Source: Macrostomum hystrix (lineage: Eukaryota; Platyhelminthes; Macrostomidae). Taken from it: a DNA stretch of 64,000 nt. Below are positions 1 through 11,840 of the stretch, piece by piece. Position 1 is the stretch's first letter, and every line of letters starts with the position of its first letter. Position numbers and translations under genes: made by a program. The DNA is taken from NCBI GenBank assembly GCA_950097015.1, contig CATNEN010000038.1, positions 124,001 to 188,000 on the forward strand. Direction: 5' to 3'. The notes under the pieces are model-generated. The model was not told where the DNA came from. It worked only from the letters and a program-made list of their open reading frames with translations, and made no database searches.

Positions 1-13
1 TTATGTACAAGCT

Positions 14-1702
14 TATAAACTCACAGTGTCTCCCTGTGATAAACTCACAGTGTCTCCCTGTGATAAACTCACAGTGTCTCCCTGTGATAAACTCACAGTG
101 TCTCCCTGTGATAAACTCACAGTGTCTCCCTGTGATAAACTCACAGTGTCTCCCTGTGATAAACTCACAGTGTCTCCCTGTGATAAACTCACAGTGTCTC
201 CCTGTGATAAACTCACAGTGTCTCCCTGTGATAAACTCACAGTGTCTGCCTGTGATAAACTCACAGTGTCTGCCTGTGATAAACTCACAGTGTCTCCCTG
301 TGATAAACTCACAGTGTCTCCCTGTGATAAACTCACAGTGTCTCCCTGTGATAAACTCACAGTGTGTCTCTGTGATAAACTCACAGTGTCTCCCTGTGAT
401 AAACTCTCAGTGTCTCCCTGTGATAAACTCACAGTGTCTGCCTGTGATAAACTCACAGTGTCTCCCTGTGATAAACTCACAGTGTCTCCCTGTGATAAAC
501 TCACAGTGTCTCCCTGTGATAAACTCACAGTGTCTCCCTGTGATAAACTCACAGTGTCTCCCTGTGATAAACTCACAGTGTCTCCCTGTGATAAACTCAC
601 AGTATCTCCCTGTGATAAACTCACAGTGTCTCGCTGTGATAAACTCACAGTGTCTCTCTGTGATAAACTCACAGTGTCTCCCTGTGATAAACTCACAGTG
701 TCTGCCTGTGATAAACTCACAGTGTCTCCCTGTGATAAACTCACAGTGTCTCCCTGTGATAAACTCACAGTATCTCCCTGTGATAAACTCACAGTGTCTC
801 GCTGTGATAAACTCACAGTGTCTCTCTGTGATAAACTCACAGTGTCTCCATGTGATAAACTCACAGTGTCTGCCTGTGATAAACTCACAGTGTCTGCCTG
901 TGATAAACTCACAGTGTCTGCCTGTGATAAACTCACAGTGTCTCCCTGTGATAAACTCACAGTGTCTCCCTGTGATAAACTCACAGTGTCTCCCTGTGAT
1001 AAACTCACAGTGTCTCCCTGTGATAAACTCACAGTGTGTCTCTGTGATAAACTCACAGTGTGTCTCTGTGATAAACTCACAGTGTCTCCCTGTGATAAAC
1101 TCACAGTGTGTCTCTGTGATAAACTCACAGTGTCTCCCTGTGATAAACTCACAGTGTGTCCCTGTGATAAACTCACAGTGTGTCTCTGTGATAAACTCAC
1201 AGTGTCTCCCTGTGATAAACTCACAGTGTCTCCCTGTGATAAACTCACAGTGTCTCCCTGTGATAAACTCACAGTGTGTCCCTGTGATAAACTCACAGTG
1301 TGTCTCTGTGATAAACTCACAGTGTCTCCCTGTGATAAACTCACAGTGTCTCCCTGTGATAAACTCACAGTGTCTCCCTGTGATAAACTCACAGTGTCTC
1401 CCTGTGATAAACTCACAGTGTGTCTCTGTGATAAACTCACAGTGTGTCTCTGTGATAAACTCACAGTGTCTCCCTGTGATAAACTCACAGTGTCTCCCTG
1501 TGATAAACTCACAGTGTCTCCCTGTGATAAACTCTCAGTGTCTCCCTGTGATAAACTCACAGTGTCTGCCTGTGATAAACTCACAGTGTCTCCCTGTGAT
1601 AAACTCACAGTGTCTCCCTGTGATAAACTCACAGTGTCTCCCTGTGATAAACTCACAGTGTCTCCCTGTGATAAACTCACAGTGTCTCCCTGTGATAAAC
1701 TC
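14..1702. repeat. 24-bp minisatellite, array 1 (about 70 copies)
   Basis: Near-perfect head-to-tail array of a 24-bp unit. Each unit contains the 6-bp inverted repeat TCACAG / CTGTGA around a 7-base loop (TGTCTCC, with variants TGTGTCT and TGTCTGC). Because 24 is a multiple of three, frames stay open for about 600 codons on both strands, but the product is an 8-residue repeat with no sign of a gene. Variant units (for example GTGTGTCTC, CTCTCAGTG) recur in fixed order, which shows local block duplication. Confidence 0.97.
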
Positions 1703-3269
1703 TGTCGGGTCACGACCTTGCACGCCCACGCAGCGTTTTACGGCTTCTGGGCAATGGCAAAAACAATTTGCGCTTGGAGACAGTGGCTGAACTACAATTG
1801 GCAAATTATTGTAAATAATTTCTGTCACCGATGAATCACATAGAATCAGAGTGAGGTTAGAGCTAATGGAGCCTTTCCCCAATCAGGAAGTGCTTCGTAC
1901 GAGCAACTAATTTCCTTCATTCGTCAAGTGCAGATTTGCGTGGATGTTGACGCGAAGTTGCAGTTTTGAGGGCCAGAAGAAATAAAGACTAATGAAGAAG
2001 GTAAGTAAGAAATGCGATGAGATAAGGCCTCGGAGACACTCTGAAGGATGCTGATTGAGAAGTCATGAGCGAAATTGTTGAGGGCGGTAAAACTACTACG
2101 GCGTGGCGAGGGCGAAAGAAAAATGGCCGGAAGGAGGAAAACATGGGAGAGAAATGTGTCAACGGAGAGAGCTTTAGAGAAAGGGGGCAATAGAGGTGGC
2201 GAGAGGGCTCAAAGATAGGGACTAGAGAGAGAAGGCGAAGGTGAAAGGGCAAGGGGAAGATAGGGCGAGGGTAAGAAAAGGCAAGGGGAAGAAATAGCGA
2301 GTGGGAGAAAAGGCGTGGGAAGAAAGAGTGTTGGTGAGAAAAGGTGAGGAGGAGAGGGCGAAGGGTAGAAATAGCGAGGATGAGAGGGCGAGGATGAGAG
2401 GGCGAGGATGAGAGGGCGAGGATGAGAGGGCGAGGATGAGAGGGCGAGGATGAGAGGGCGAGGATGAGAGGGCGAGGATGAGAGGGCGAGGATGAGAGGG
2501 CGAGGATGAGAGGGCGAGGATGAGAGGGCGAGGATGAGAGGGCGAGGATGAGAGGGCGAGGATGAGAGGGCGAGGATGAGAGGGCGAGGATGAGAGGGCG
2601 AGGATGAGAGGGCGAGGATGAGAGGGCGAGGATGAGAGGGCGAGGATGAGAGGGCGAGGATGAGAGGGCGAGGATGAGAGGGCGAGGATGAGAGGGCGAG
2701 GATGAGAGGGCGAGGATGAGAGGGCGAGGATGAGAGGGCGAGGATGAGAGGGCGAGGATGAGAGGGCGAGGATGAGAGGGCGAGGATGAGAGGGCGAGGA
2801 TGAGAGGGCGAGGATGAGAGGGCGAGGATGAGAGGGCGAGGATGAGAGGGCGAGGATGAGAGGGCGAGGATGAGAGGGCGAGGATGAGAGGGCGAGGATG
2901 AGAGGGCGAGGATGAGAGGGCGAGGATGAGAGGGCGAGGATGAGAGGGCGAGGATGAGAGGGCGAGGATGAGAGGGCGAGGATGAGAGGGCGAGGAGGAG
3001 GACACTAGCATTGTTGAAGAAAATGGAAGGACTGGTTTGTATATGCTCCTAAAATAACAGGAACTCTTTTTCATAGAATTTTCTGAGCACAAATGAGACA
3101 CTTAAAATTCCAAAGACTAACAAAGTTAATTTCGCGCTTGTCATGGAGCTGAAGAATATGATCTGGCAGTTTTCTTTACAGTTAATTAAAGACACAATTC
3201 ATTGACACGCATCTTAGTGTCTCTATGGCCAGACATTTGTACGCCTTGGCTCTAGTTTCGTCCACAAGA
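1701..3269. repeat. Segmental duplication, copy 1
   Basis: A unique segment (1701 to about 2375), a 14-bp array and a second unique segment (about 2997-3269) recur almost base for base at 3619-5243, with a repeat period of 1918 bp. The last part of the preceding 24-bp array, including its ordered variant units, is also part of the duplicated block. No coding potential beyond low-complexity frames is seen. Near-identity, including the flanking unique sequence, implies a recent tandem duplication or an assembly-level repeat. Confidence 0.95.
2376..2996. repeat. 14-bp minisatellite (about 44 copies)
   Basis: Uniform array of the 14-mer GAGGATGAGAGGGC with almost no variation. The units left of it (from about 2180) are degenerate purine-rich relatives. 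The purine-only strand favours triplex or slipped structures (inference). The long minus-strand frame through it (SPSHPRPLILAL repeated) is a repeat artefact. Confidence 0.97.
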
Positions 3270-3620
3270 CACTGTGAGTTTATCACAGTGTCTCCCTGTG
3301 ATAAACTCACAGTGTCTCCCTGTGATAAACTCACAGTGTGTCTCTGTGATAAACTCACAGTGTGTCTCTGTGATAAACTCACAGTGTCTCCCTGTGATAA
3401 ACTCACAGTGTCTCCCTGTGATAAACTCACAGTGTCTCCCTGTGATAAACTCTCAGTGTCTCCCTGTGATAAACTCACAGTGTCTGCCTGTGATAAACTC
3501 ACAGTGTCTCCCTGTGATAAACTCACAGTGTCTCCCTGTGATAAACTCACAGTGTCTCCCTGTGATAAACTCACAGTGTCTCCCTGTGATAAACTCACAG
3601 TGTCTCCCTGTGATAAACTC
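3270..3620. repeat. 24-bp minisatellite, array 2 (about 14 copies)
   Basis: Same 24-bp unit as the array at the window's left edge, with the same ordered variants as the last 14 units of that array, so it arrived as part of the 1.92-kb duplication. Its first 45 bases (3270-3314) form a perfect 19-bp inverted repeat with a 7-base loop, because one unit fragment is inverted at the junction. Confidence 0.96.
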
Positions 3621-5243
3621 TGTCGGGTCACGACCTTGCACGCCCACGCAGCGTTTTACGGCTTCTGGGCAATGGCAAAAACAATTTGCGCTTGGAGACA
3701 GTGGCTGAACTACAATTGGCAAATTATTGTAAATAATTTCTGTCACCGATGAATCACATAGAATCAGAGTGAGGTTAGAGCTAATGGAGCCTTTCCCCAA
3801 TCAGGAAGTGCTTCGTACGAGCAACTAATTTCCTTCATTCGTCAAGTGCAGATTTGCGTGGATGTTGACGCGAAGTTGCAGTTTTGAGGGCCAGAAGAAA
3901 TAAAGACTAATGAAGAAGGTAAGTAAGAAATGCGATGAGATAAGGCCTCGGAGACACTCTGAAGGATGCTGATTGAGAAGTCATGAGCGAAATTGTTGAG
4001 GGCGGTAAAACTACTACGGCGTGGCGAGGGCGAAAGAAAAATGGCCGGAAGGAGGAAAACATGGGAGAGAAATGTGTCAACGGAGAGAGCTTTAGAGAAA
4101 GGGGGCAATAGAGGTGGCGAGAGGGCTCAAAGATAGGGACTAGAGAGAGAAGGCGAAGGTGAAAGGGCAAGGGGAAGATAGGGCGAGGGTAAGAAAAGGC
4201 AAGGGGAAGAAATAGCGAGTGGGAGAAAAGGCGTGGGAAGAAAGAGTGTTGGTGAGAAAAGGTGAGGAGGAGAGGGCGAAGGGTAGAAATAGCGAGGATG
4301 AGAGGGCGAGGATGAGAGGGCGAGGATGAGAGGGCGAGGATGAGAGGGCGAGGATGAGAGGGCGAGGATGAGAGGGCGAGGATGAGAGGGCGAGGATGAG
4401 AGGGCGAGGATGAGAGGGCGAGGATGAGAGGGCGAGGATGAGAGGGCGAGGATGAGAGGGCGAGGATGAGAGGGCGAGGATGAGAGGGCGAGGATGAGAG
4501 GGCGAGGATGAGAGGGCGAGGATGAGAGGGCGAGGATGAGAGGGCGAGGATGAGAGGGCGAGGATGAGAGGGCGAGGATGAGAGGGCGAGGATGAGAGGG
4601 CGAGGATGAGAGGGCGAGGATGAGAGGGCGAGGATGAGAGGGCGAGGATGAGAGGGCGAGGATGAGAGGGCGAGGATGAGAGGGCGAGGATGAGAGGGCG
4701 AGGATGAGAGGGCGAGGATGAGAGGGCGAGGATGAGAGGGCGAGGATGAGAGGGCGAGGATGAGAGGGCGAGGATGAGAGGGCGAGGATGAGAGGGCGAG
4801 GATGAGAGGGCGAGGATGAGAGGGCGAGGATGAGAGGGCGAGGATGAGAGGGCGAGGATGAGAGGGCGAGGATGAGAGGGCGAGGATGAGAGGGCGAGGA
4901 TGAGAGGGCGAGGATGAGAGGGCGAGGATGAGAGGGCGAGGATGAGAGGGCGAGGATGAGAGGGCGAGGAGGAGGACACTAGCATTGTTGAAGAAAATGG
5001 AAGGACTGGTTTGTATATGCTCCTAAAATAACAGGAACTCTTTTTCATAGAATTTTCTGAGCACAAATGAGACACTTAAAATTCCAAAGACTAACAAAGT
5101 TAATTTCGCGCTTGTCATGGAGCTGAAGAATATGATCTGGCAGTTTTCTTTACAGTTAATTAAAGACACAATTCATTGACACGCATCTTAGTGTCTCTAT
5201 GGCCAGACATTTGTACGCCTTGGCTCTAGTTTCGTCCACAAGA
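3619..5243. repeat. Segmental duplication, copy 2
   Basis: Second copy of the block starting at 1701. It ends with CACAAGA at 5243, after which the sequence becomes unrelated (AATTAAATT). The two copies differ mainly in the number of 14-bp units. No gene is seen. Confidence 0.95.
4294..4970. repeat. 14-bp minisatellite (about 48 copies)
   Basis: The copy-2 version of the GAGGATGAGAGGGC array, about four units longer than the copy-1 array. The flanks are the same as in copy 1. Confidence 0.97.
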
Positions 5244-5394
5244 AATTAAATTATCGGCTCAAATTAGTGTCCCTGGCAATGAGAAATCAAATTCCAATTT
5301 TTTGAAGTCTTTTACAAGTTTTTCTACCTATTTTTACCTTTTTTCAGTGAATCGTAAGGGACAAGCGTGAACGAGCAGAGAAAGTCTATTTGTC

Positions 5395-6297
5395 TCACGT
5401 TCAATCTACCTGTCTCACTGTCAATCCTTACTGTCTCACTGTCAATCTACCTGTCTCACTGTCAATCTTACTGTCTCACTGTCAATCTACCTGTCTCACT
5501 GTCAATCTACCTGTCTCACTGTCAATCTACCTGTCTCACTGTCAATCTACCTGTCTCACTGTCAATCTACCTGTCTCACTGTCAATCTACCTGTCTCTCT
5601 GTTAATCTACCTGTCTCACTGTCAATCTACCTGTCTCACCGTCAATCTACCTGTCTCACCGTTAATCTACCTGTCTCACTGTCAATCTACCTGTCTCACT
5701 GTCAATCTACCTGTCTCACTGTCAATCTACCTGTCTCACTGTCAATCTACCTGTCTCACTGTCAATCTTACTGTCTCACTGTAAATCTACCTGTCTCACT
5801 GTCAATCTTACTGTCTCACTGTAAATCTACCTGTCTCATTTTCAATCTACCTGTCTCACTGTCAGTCAATCTACCTGTCTCACTGTCTCACTGTCAATCT
5901 ACCTGTCTCACTGTCAATCTTACTGTCTCACTGTAAATCTACCTGTCTCATTTTCAATCTACCTGTCTCACTGTCAATCTACCTGTCTCACTGTCAATCT
6001 ACCTGTCTCATTTTCAATCTACCTGTCTCACTGTCAGTCAATCTACCTGTCTCACTGTCAGTCAATCTACCTGTCTCACTGTCAGTCAATCTATCTGTCT
6101 CACTGTCAGTCAATCTACCTGTCTCACTGTCAATCTACCTGTCTCACCGTTAATCTACCTGTCTCACTGTCAATCTACCTGTCTCACCGTTAATCTACCT
6201 GTCTCACTGGCAATCTACCTGTCTCACTGTCAATCTACCTGTCTCACAGTCAATCTACCTGTCTCACTGTCAATCTACCTGTCTCACTGTCAGTCAA
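5395..6297. repeat. 20-bp minisatellite (about 45 copies)
   Basis: Units of the form CTGTCTCACTGTCAATCTAC with common variants (GTTAATC, CTTACTG, CATTTTC). From about 5860 some units carry an extra CAGT (GTCAGTCAATC), giving 24-bp units. Plus-strand frames through it are low-complexity and not genes. About 150 bp of unremarkable AT-rich sequence separates it from the preceding duplication. Confidence 0.95.
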
Positions 6298-6844
6298 CCG
6301 GATTCAATGTCACAGACACACAGACCATAAAACAGACCATGTAATTATACGACGATGTCACAGCGACCCAGTCTCTGCAAACTCAAATCAAAGCGACTAA
6401 CTCGTCCTTATTAAATTTCATATAATTTTATATACCTATACAGCCAAGCATTTCGCCTGTCTCTAACGTACTTGGAGCAGCTCTTAACAACCAGCCTGTA
6501 TATGACGGGTTTCGCATTTCTAGTTTTTGAAAAATGCCAGCACTCCCCAGCATTCGTCCCCTATAGTTTGATGGAGCGTCGAGTAAGGGCCATGAGTGAG
6601 CAGCTCACGCCGCGAGAAGGCGTCACTCGAAGGCTTCAGCGGATACCGGCACGCTACCCCCTCCCTGATCACTGAGTCCTGATTTTCGACCAACAACCCC
6701 AGACTTGTCCACCTTTCAGGTCGCTCAGATTGAGCTGAGGAGTTAGCCCTGTCTCACACTGACAGCACTTCGTCAGCTAGTTAGATGTTTATAGAAAGGG
6801 AAATAAAGTTAAATATGCCTTAAGGTTAAAAATGTGCCAACGAA
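6298..6844. other. Non-repetitive stretch, no gene recognised
   Basis: Mixed sequence between two minisatellites. A 67-codon frame at 6472-6675 has no recognisable domain, and I see no splice context to support it. Nothing else is identified. Confidence 0.6.
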
Positions 6845-8555
6845 AACAGAGAGGAAGAGGGTAGATTAATATGAAGATGAAGAGGAAGTGGGTAGATGAA
6901 GAGGAAGAGGGTAGATTGAGAGGAAGAGGGTAGATGAAGAGGAAGTGGGTAGATGAAGAGGAAGAGGGTAGATTGAGAGGAAGTGGGTAGATTGAGAGGA
7001 AGAGGGTAGATGAAGAGGAAGAGGGTAGATTGAGAGGAAGTGGGTAGATTAAGAGGAATAGGGTAGATTGAGAGGAAGAGGGTAGATGAAGAGGAAGTGG
7101 GTAGATTAAGAGGAATAGGGTAGATTAAGAGGAAGAGGGTAGATGAAGAGGAAGAGGGTAGATGAAGAGGAAGAGGGTAGATGAAGAGGAAGAGGGTAGA
7201 TGAAGAGGAAGAGGGTAGATTGAGAGGAAGAGGGTAGATTGAGAGGAAGAGGGTAGATGAAGAGGAAGTGGGTAGATGAAGAGGAAGAGGGTAGATTGAG
7301 AGGAAGTGGGTAGATTGAGAGGAAGAGGGTAGATGAAGAGGAAGAGGGTAGATTGAGAGGAAGTGGGTAGATTAAGAGGAATAGGGTAGATTGAGAGGAA
7401 GAGGGTAGATGAAGAGGAAGTGGGTAGATTAAGAGGAATAGGGTAGATTGAGAGGAAGAGGGTAGATGAAGAGGAAGAGGGTAGATGAAGAGGAAGAGGG
7501 TAGATGAAGAGGAAGAGGGTAGATGAAGAGGAAGAGGGTAGATTGAGAGGAAGAGGGTAGATGAAGAGGAAGTGGGTAGATTAAGAGGAATAGGGTAGAT
7601 TGAGAGGAAGAGGGTAGATGAAGAGGAAGTGGGTAGATGAAGAGGAAGAGGGTAGATTGAAAGGAAGTGGGTAGATAAAGAGGAAGAGGGTAGATTAAAA
7701 GGAAGTGGGTAGATGAAGAGGAAGAGGGTAGATGAAGAGGAAGAGGGTAGATGAAGAGGAAGAGGGTAGATGAAGAGGAAGAGGGTAGATTGAGAGGAAG
7801 AGGGTAGATTGAGAGGAAGTGGGTAGATGAAGAGGAAGTGGGTAGATTAAGAGGAATAGGGTAGATTGAGAGGAAGAGGGTAGATGAAGAGGAAGTGGGT
7901 AGATTAAGAGGAATAGGGTAGATTGAGAGGAAGAGGGTAGATGAAGAGGAAGAGGGTAGATGAAGAGGAAGAGGGTAGATGAAGAGGAAGAGGGTAGATG
8001 AAGAGGAAGAGGGTAGATTGAGAGGAAGAGGGTAGATGAAGAGGAAGTGGGTAGATTAAGAGGAATAGGGTAGATTGAGAGGAAGAGGGTAGATGAAGAG
8101 GAAGTGGGTAGATGAAGAGGAAGAGGGTAGATTGAAAGGAAGTGGGTAGATAAAGAGGAAGAGGGTAGATTAAAAGGAAGTGGGTAGATGAAGAGGAAGA
8201 GGGTAGATGAAGAGGAAGAGGGTAGATGAAGAGGAAGAGGGTAGATGAAGAGGAAGAGGGTAGATTGAGAGGAAGAGGGTAGATTGAGAGGAAGTGGGTA
8301 GATGAAGAGGAAGTGGGCAGATTAAGAGGAATAGGGTAGATTGAGAGGAAGTGGGTAGATGAAGAGGAAGTGGGCAGATTAAGAGGAATGGGTGTGATTA
8401 AGAGGAAGTGGGCAGATTAAGAGGAAGGGGTGGATTAAGAGGAAGTGGGTAGATTAAGAGGAAGGGGTGGATTAAGAGGAAGTGGGCAGATTAAGAGGAA
8501 GGGGTGGATTAAGAGGAAGTGGGCAGATTAAGAGGAAGGGGTGGATTAAGAGCAG
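6845..8555. repeat. 19-bp purine-rich minisatellite (about 90 copies) with a 475-bp higher-order repeat
   Basis: Units alternate among AGATGAAGAGGAAGAGGGT, AGATTGAGAGGAAGTGGGT and AGATTAAGAGGAATAGGGT. A distinctive run with GATTGAAAGG followed by GATAAAG and GATTAAAAGG occurs at 7655 and again at 8130, a distance of 475 bp (25 x 19), so blocks of 25 units have duplicated as wholes. The right end (from about 8385) decays into shorter 14-19 bp units. The strand is almost pure purine. Confidence 0.95.
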
Positions 8556-8880
8556 GCTGTTAGCACGAGCCTTCAAATATTTCAGCATTCCTCGCCAGTT
8601 TCTGTTTCAGATTTCCACCCAATGGTTCGTAGCAAGTTTTCGGACTCAGCATCGACTCTGCAAAGAGCCTATGGTATCCTTAGCTTAGCCGGCCAATGGG
8701 AAATGTTCTGCTACACATTGGCCTCTAGAATACGGAACAGCAAATTAGGGAATGAAAATGTGAGTGCTGTTTATCACTGGTCTCAAGCTTAAGCCTATTT
8801 AGTGAGGCCCGAACTGTACTGAGTTCGGCTTACACGATTTTCCAAGAAATTGTCTGACTCGGATTGCCTGGCAGTCAGCA
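8556..8880. other. Presumed 5' flank of the secreted Cys-rich gene
   Basis: Non-repetitive, with no gene of its own recognised. It lies directly upstream of the ATG at 8881, so it probably holds the promoter and 5' UTR of that gene. No clear TATA box or initiator was picked out. Confidence 0.4.
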
Positions 8881-9485
8881 ATGATGATGTCAGTGAGGTT
8901 GGCCTTAGCTGCGACCGCGGTGTTCGCTGTAACTGCGGTCTTACCTGGCGGACTGCTCGTCGGCGGCTTCCACGTTGGATTCGGTGAGTTAATGAATTTG
9001 GTGAAGGTGCATAAAACGAGAACGCAGTTCTGTGCATTTTCCTTCAGTTGCAATCAAACTTGCAACTTGCAGCTGACGATGACCCCAGCGCAGCCAGGGA
9101 ATGGTTCAGCGAAGCAGTTGGAGAAAACCACCCGACTCAGAAGAATCAGCAGCAGGAGCAGCAGCAGGAGCAGCAGCAGGAGCAGCAGCAGGAGCAGCAG
9201 CAGGAGCAGCAGCAGGAGCAGCAGCAGGAGCAGCAGCAGGAGCAGCAGCAGGAGCAGCAGCAGGAGCAGCAGCAGGAGCAGCAGCAGGAGCAGAATCACT
9301 TATCGTCAGTCAGCAAACGATTCCTGTTTCATTCCAACGGTGATTGCTCAGTGTTTAGAGTTCAGTGCTTCACTAACAGAGACTGTGTTAGGCGGCACAA
9401 TAGTCTGAGTTACCGGTGCGTCATGCACCGCTGCGCCGTCACCTGCCACCACATTCAGCGCTACTTGGAAGACTCCGTCAGGTGA
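8881..9485 (+). CDS. Secreted six-cysteine peptide precursor with Gln/Glu-rich spacer (two exons)
   Basis: Gene model: exon 1 8881-8983, intron 8984-9072 (GTGAGT...TTGCAG), exon 2 9073-9485. The phase fits (G|CT) and gives 171 residues. Residues 1 to about 30 are a hydrophobic signal peptide (MMMSVRLALAATAVFAVTAV). An acidic segment (ADDDPSAAREW) follows, then about 12 QEQQ-type repeats, then a basic SKR site and a C-terminal domain with six cysteines spaced C-x6-C-x5-C-x10-C-x4-C-x3-C. The KR suggests that a mature Cys-rich peptide of about 54 residues is released by furin/prohormone convertase cleavage (inference). No named family is recognised; a defensin-like or knottin-like fold, a neuropeptide or a matrix protein are all possible. 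A more obvious acceptor at 9047 would put a stop codon in frame, which is why 9072 was chosen. ATTAAA at 9594 could serve as poly(A) signal. The repeat strand read in other frames gives poly-Leu and poly-Ala artefacts. Confidence 0.68.
9150..9291 (+). repeat. Coding 12-bp repeat (CAGGAGCAGCAG)
   Basis: About 12 perfect tandem copies inside exon 2 of the Cys-rich gene, encoding QEQQ repeats. The lack of synonymous variation points to recent expansion, and length polymorphism is likely. Confidence 0.93.
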
Positions 9486-11840
9486 ACAGTTGATCGTTCA
9501 GCTGCAGAAGGTCCAGTAGAAACCGGAATTGAATCGCAGCTTCAGCAACGGAGAGTCAAAATGATGGACATAAAAATTGTAGATAGAGATGCGATTAAAC
9601 AAAATGTGATTTTTAACATTGTTAATCTGGAATTCCGCGTGAATTCCAGCATTCGGCTAATGCTAGCAAATTAGCCTACTGACAGTAGAATAACTGCAGA
9701 AAATGCAACAGGACGGCACGCAGCCGAGCTCCGTAAGGCCCAAAATTTAAGGTTAGAAAATTGAATTATCTTTCTCCATAATATTATGCGATTTAGAAAT
9801 TCTTACGTTTTTGCCATGAAATAGATCAAGAAATTCTTGACACAGCGCGATGATTGCAGAAGGAGAATGCTCTAAAGAAGCGATTTTAGCCGCTAAACTT
9901 GTTCCATGCTCAAGAAGCATCCCCGCATGGTTTTTTCTTTTTATTTGCTATTCTGTGTCTATCTGTCTGGTCTGTCTGTCTGTCTGTCAGTCTGCCAGTC
10001 CTTTGAGTCATTGCCGTGACGCAATGCATCTCATATGTCTTGTAACAAGTTGTGTACTCGCAGGAGCTACAGTCTTATTAGGACCAAATAAGATTTTCGC
10101 CATAAGCAACAGTCACACTGCGCGTACAAGCAAAGCAAAATATCAAACCTGACCAGAGGCAGAAGGCTGAGAAAAAAACCATCTTCATAAAGAGGTGAAG
10201 TTCCAAGAAATTTGCGTGCTGAGCAGATGCAGATTCGATACAAGAAATTTCTAGTCGAATAAGCCTTTGACGCCCATTTCATGCTGCGCTGATCAAGGAG
10301 CCTGGGGCCTGAGCCAGCAACTGACCAGCTTTAAAGAGGTTAGAAACGGGGACAGCGAGCAAAAACTTGACACGTAAGTGAAAAGAAATTAAGAAGGTCG
10401 AGTCAGGTAAGTTACTAATAAGGAGCAAGACAATACAAAACTCTTGTGTTTAGGACAATATTTAAAACAAAAAGTTTGAGACATCAGAGGTCAGAGGTTC
10501 GATACTGAGAATGTTCATTGACTATTATCCTTTTAGATTGTTTAGGTTCAGGTATACATTTTCAGGTAGGTAATACCTTAATAATAAGGTAGTTAAGGTA
10601 GAGACGTTTCAGGTAATTAGTGATGGTAGCGAGGGTAGATAGGGAAGGAGTTTAAGTTTAAATGGGAACATTGGAAGGAGAAAGCTGCTCAGACATGTAC
10701 CTAAAAACTCCTAAGATTATTGAAAAAAGTTTAAAAGTTCAAAAAGTACACCTGAAAAAATGTTGTGTATGCAAAACAGCATGGGTCGCAAGTTTTTGAA
10801 GGTGAGCTGAGAGCTCATCCGACCAGCGCGCAAAGGATTACATGCTTTCGCAATGTTTACTCCTCGATGATGCTTGTCGCTGCAGGCGATGGTGTCAGGT
10901 GCTTCAGCAGCAACACGCAAGAGCGCCATTCAGTTTCTCAGGTACGCTTGTGTAACAGAATCTCCGGATAAGCGTCAAGACAGCTGCCATAAACACAAGC
11001 CTGCCACCTCGACTAAAATGTATATAGAAATCCCTGAATGTTTTCTTGCGGGGTGCACTTTGAGCACTTTGAGCACATAAGGAAGGTTTTGCCTTGAGAC
11101 GGCTCGAGAAAAATCAAATCGAATAAAGATGCGAATCTATCATTGGATTTCATCACTGCCAGCTCGAGCTAATGGACTCTGTGGTGAAATCTGAATTATG
11201 TATGAACTATACTGCAATGAATGTACAAGAATGTGTATCTGAAGTATGTTTTAACTACAAAATTAGTCGACACAACTAGAGATAAAAGGATTCTTGCGTA
11301 ATTTTGCTAATGGTTTTTCCCTGGCTTGTAAATAAGATGTAATGTTGAAAGCCTTCTGAGTTCATTATGGCTCTGCATGGAACTCGTATCGCGCAACCAA
11401 GAGGGTGATGAAACCCGGCCTGATGCCTCAAATGCGAGCGCTTAGTCCCACCGCATAACCGATCCCAAGGTAGATCCTGGGATCCTAGAACTACCCTTGC
11501 AGTTCTAGACTGCTTAAGTAAAACCTAACGAAGCAGGGGCCCGTTTGCTACGACTTTGGTTTAGGCTGGAAAAGAGAAAGAACAATCAGTGCTAGAGGGA
11601 CACAAGCTGGGCATTTACTGAGAGATGTGCAAATCAAAACAACTGAAAGTGGACGAGGCGTGGGTGTCTGCAGAGGCCATTAAGAGAAACTAAAGAGTCC
11701 CAGTGATTAATCTGATTCCTGGCTCCCGAGCCTCACTAACGCATTTGGGCTAGCATGCCATTGGGCTTAAGTTAAGACACATCAAAAGCTTCAGTGATCT
11801 AGGAGCTAGTTTAGTCTTATATTCGTAAATAATAACAATT
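9486..11840. other. Intergenic stretch, no gene recognised
   Basis: Non-repetitive sequence with short frames only. Contains a CTGT microsatellite at about 9958-9998 and a tRNA-like B-box string (GGTTCGATACT) near 10496 that may be an old SINE relic. Nothing else is supported. Confidence 0.6.

Noticed and set aside
1-1702. CRISPR-like array (24-bp repeats with dyad symmetry)
   Set aside because: No spacers exist; units are contiguous and near-identical, and the genome is eukaryotic.
3-1834. 595- to 602-codon open frames through the first array, on both strands
   Set aside because: The unit length is a multiple of three, so all frames without a stop in the unit stay open. The products are 8-residue repeats with no start context or domain.
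1989-3101. 370-codon minus-strand frame (SPSHPRPLILAL repeats) and its copy at 4140-5075
   Set aside because: Produced by the 14-bp array, which repeats in frame every 42 bp. There is no homology or splice support.
9048-9485. Frame of the Cys-rich protein starting at TTG 9048
   Set aside because: TTG starts are not expected in animals, and splicing 8983 to 9073 joins it in phase to a signal peptide.
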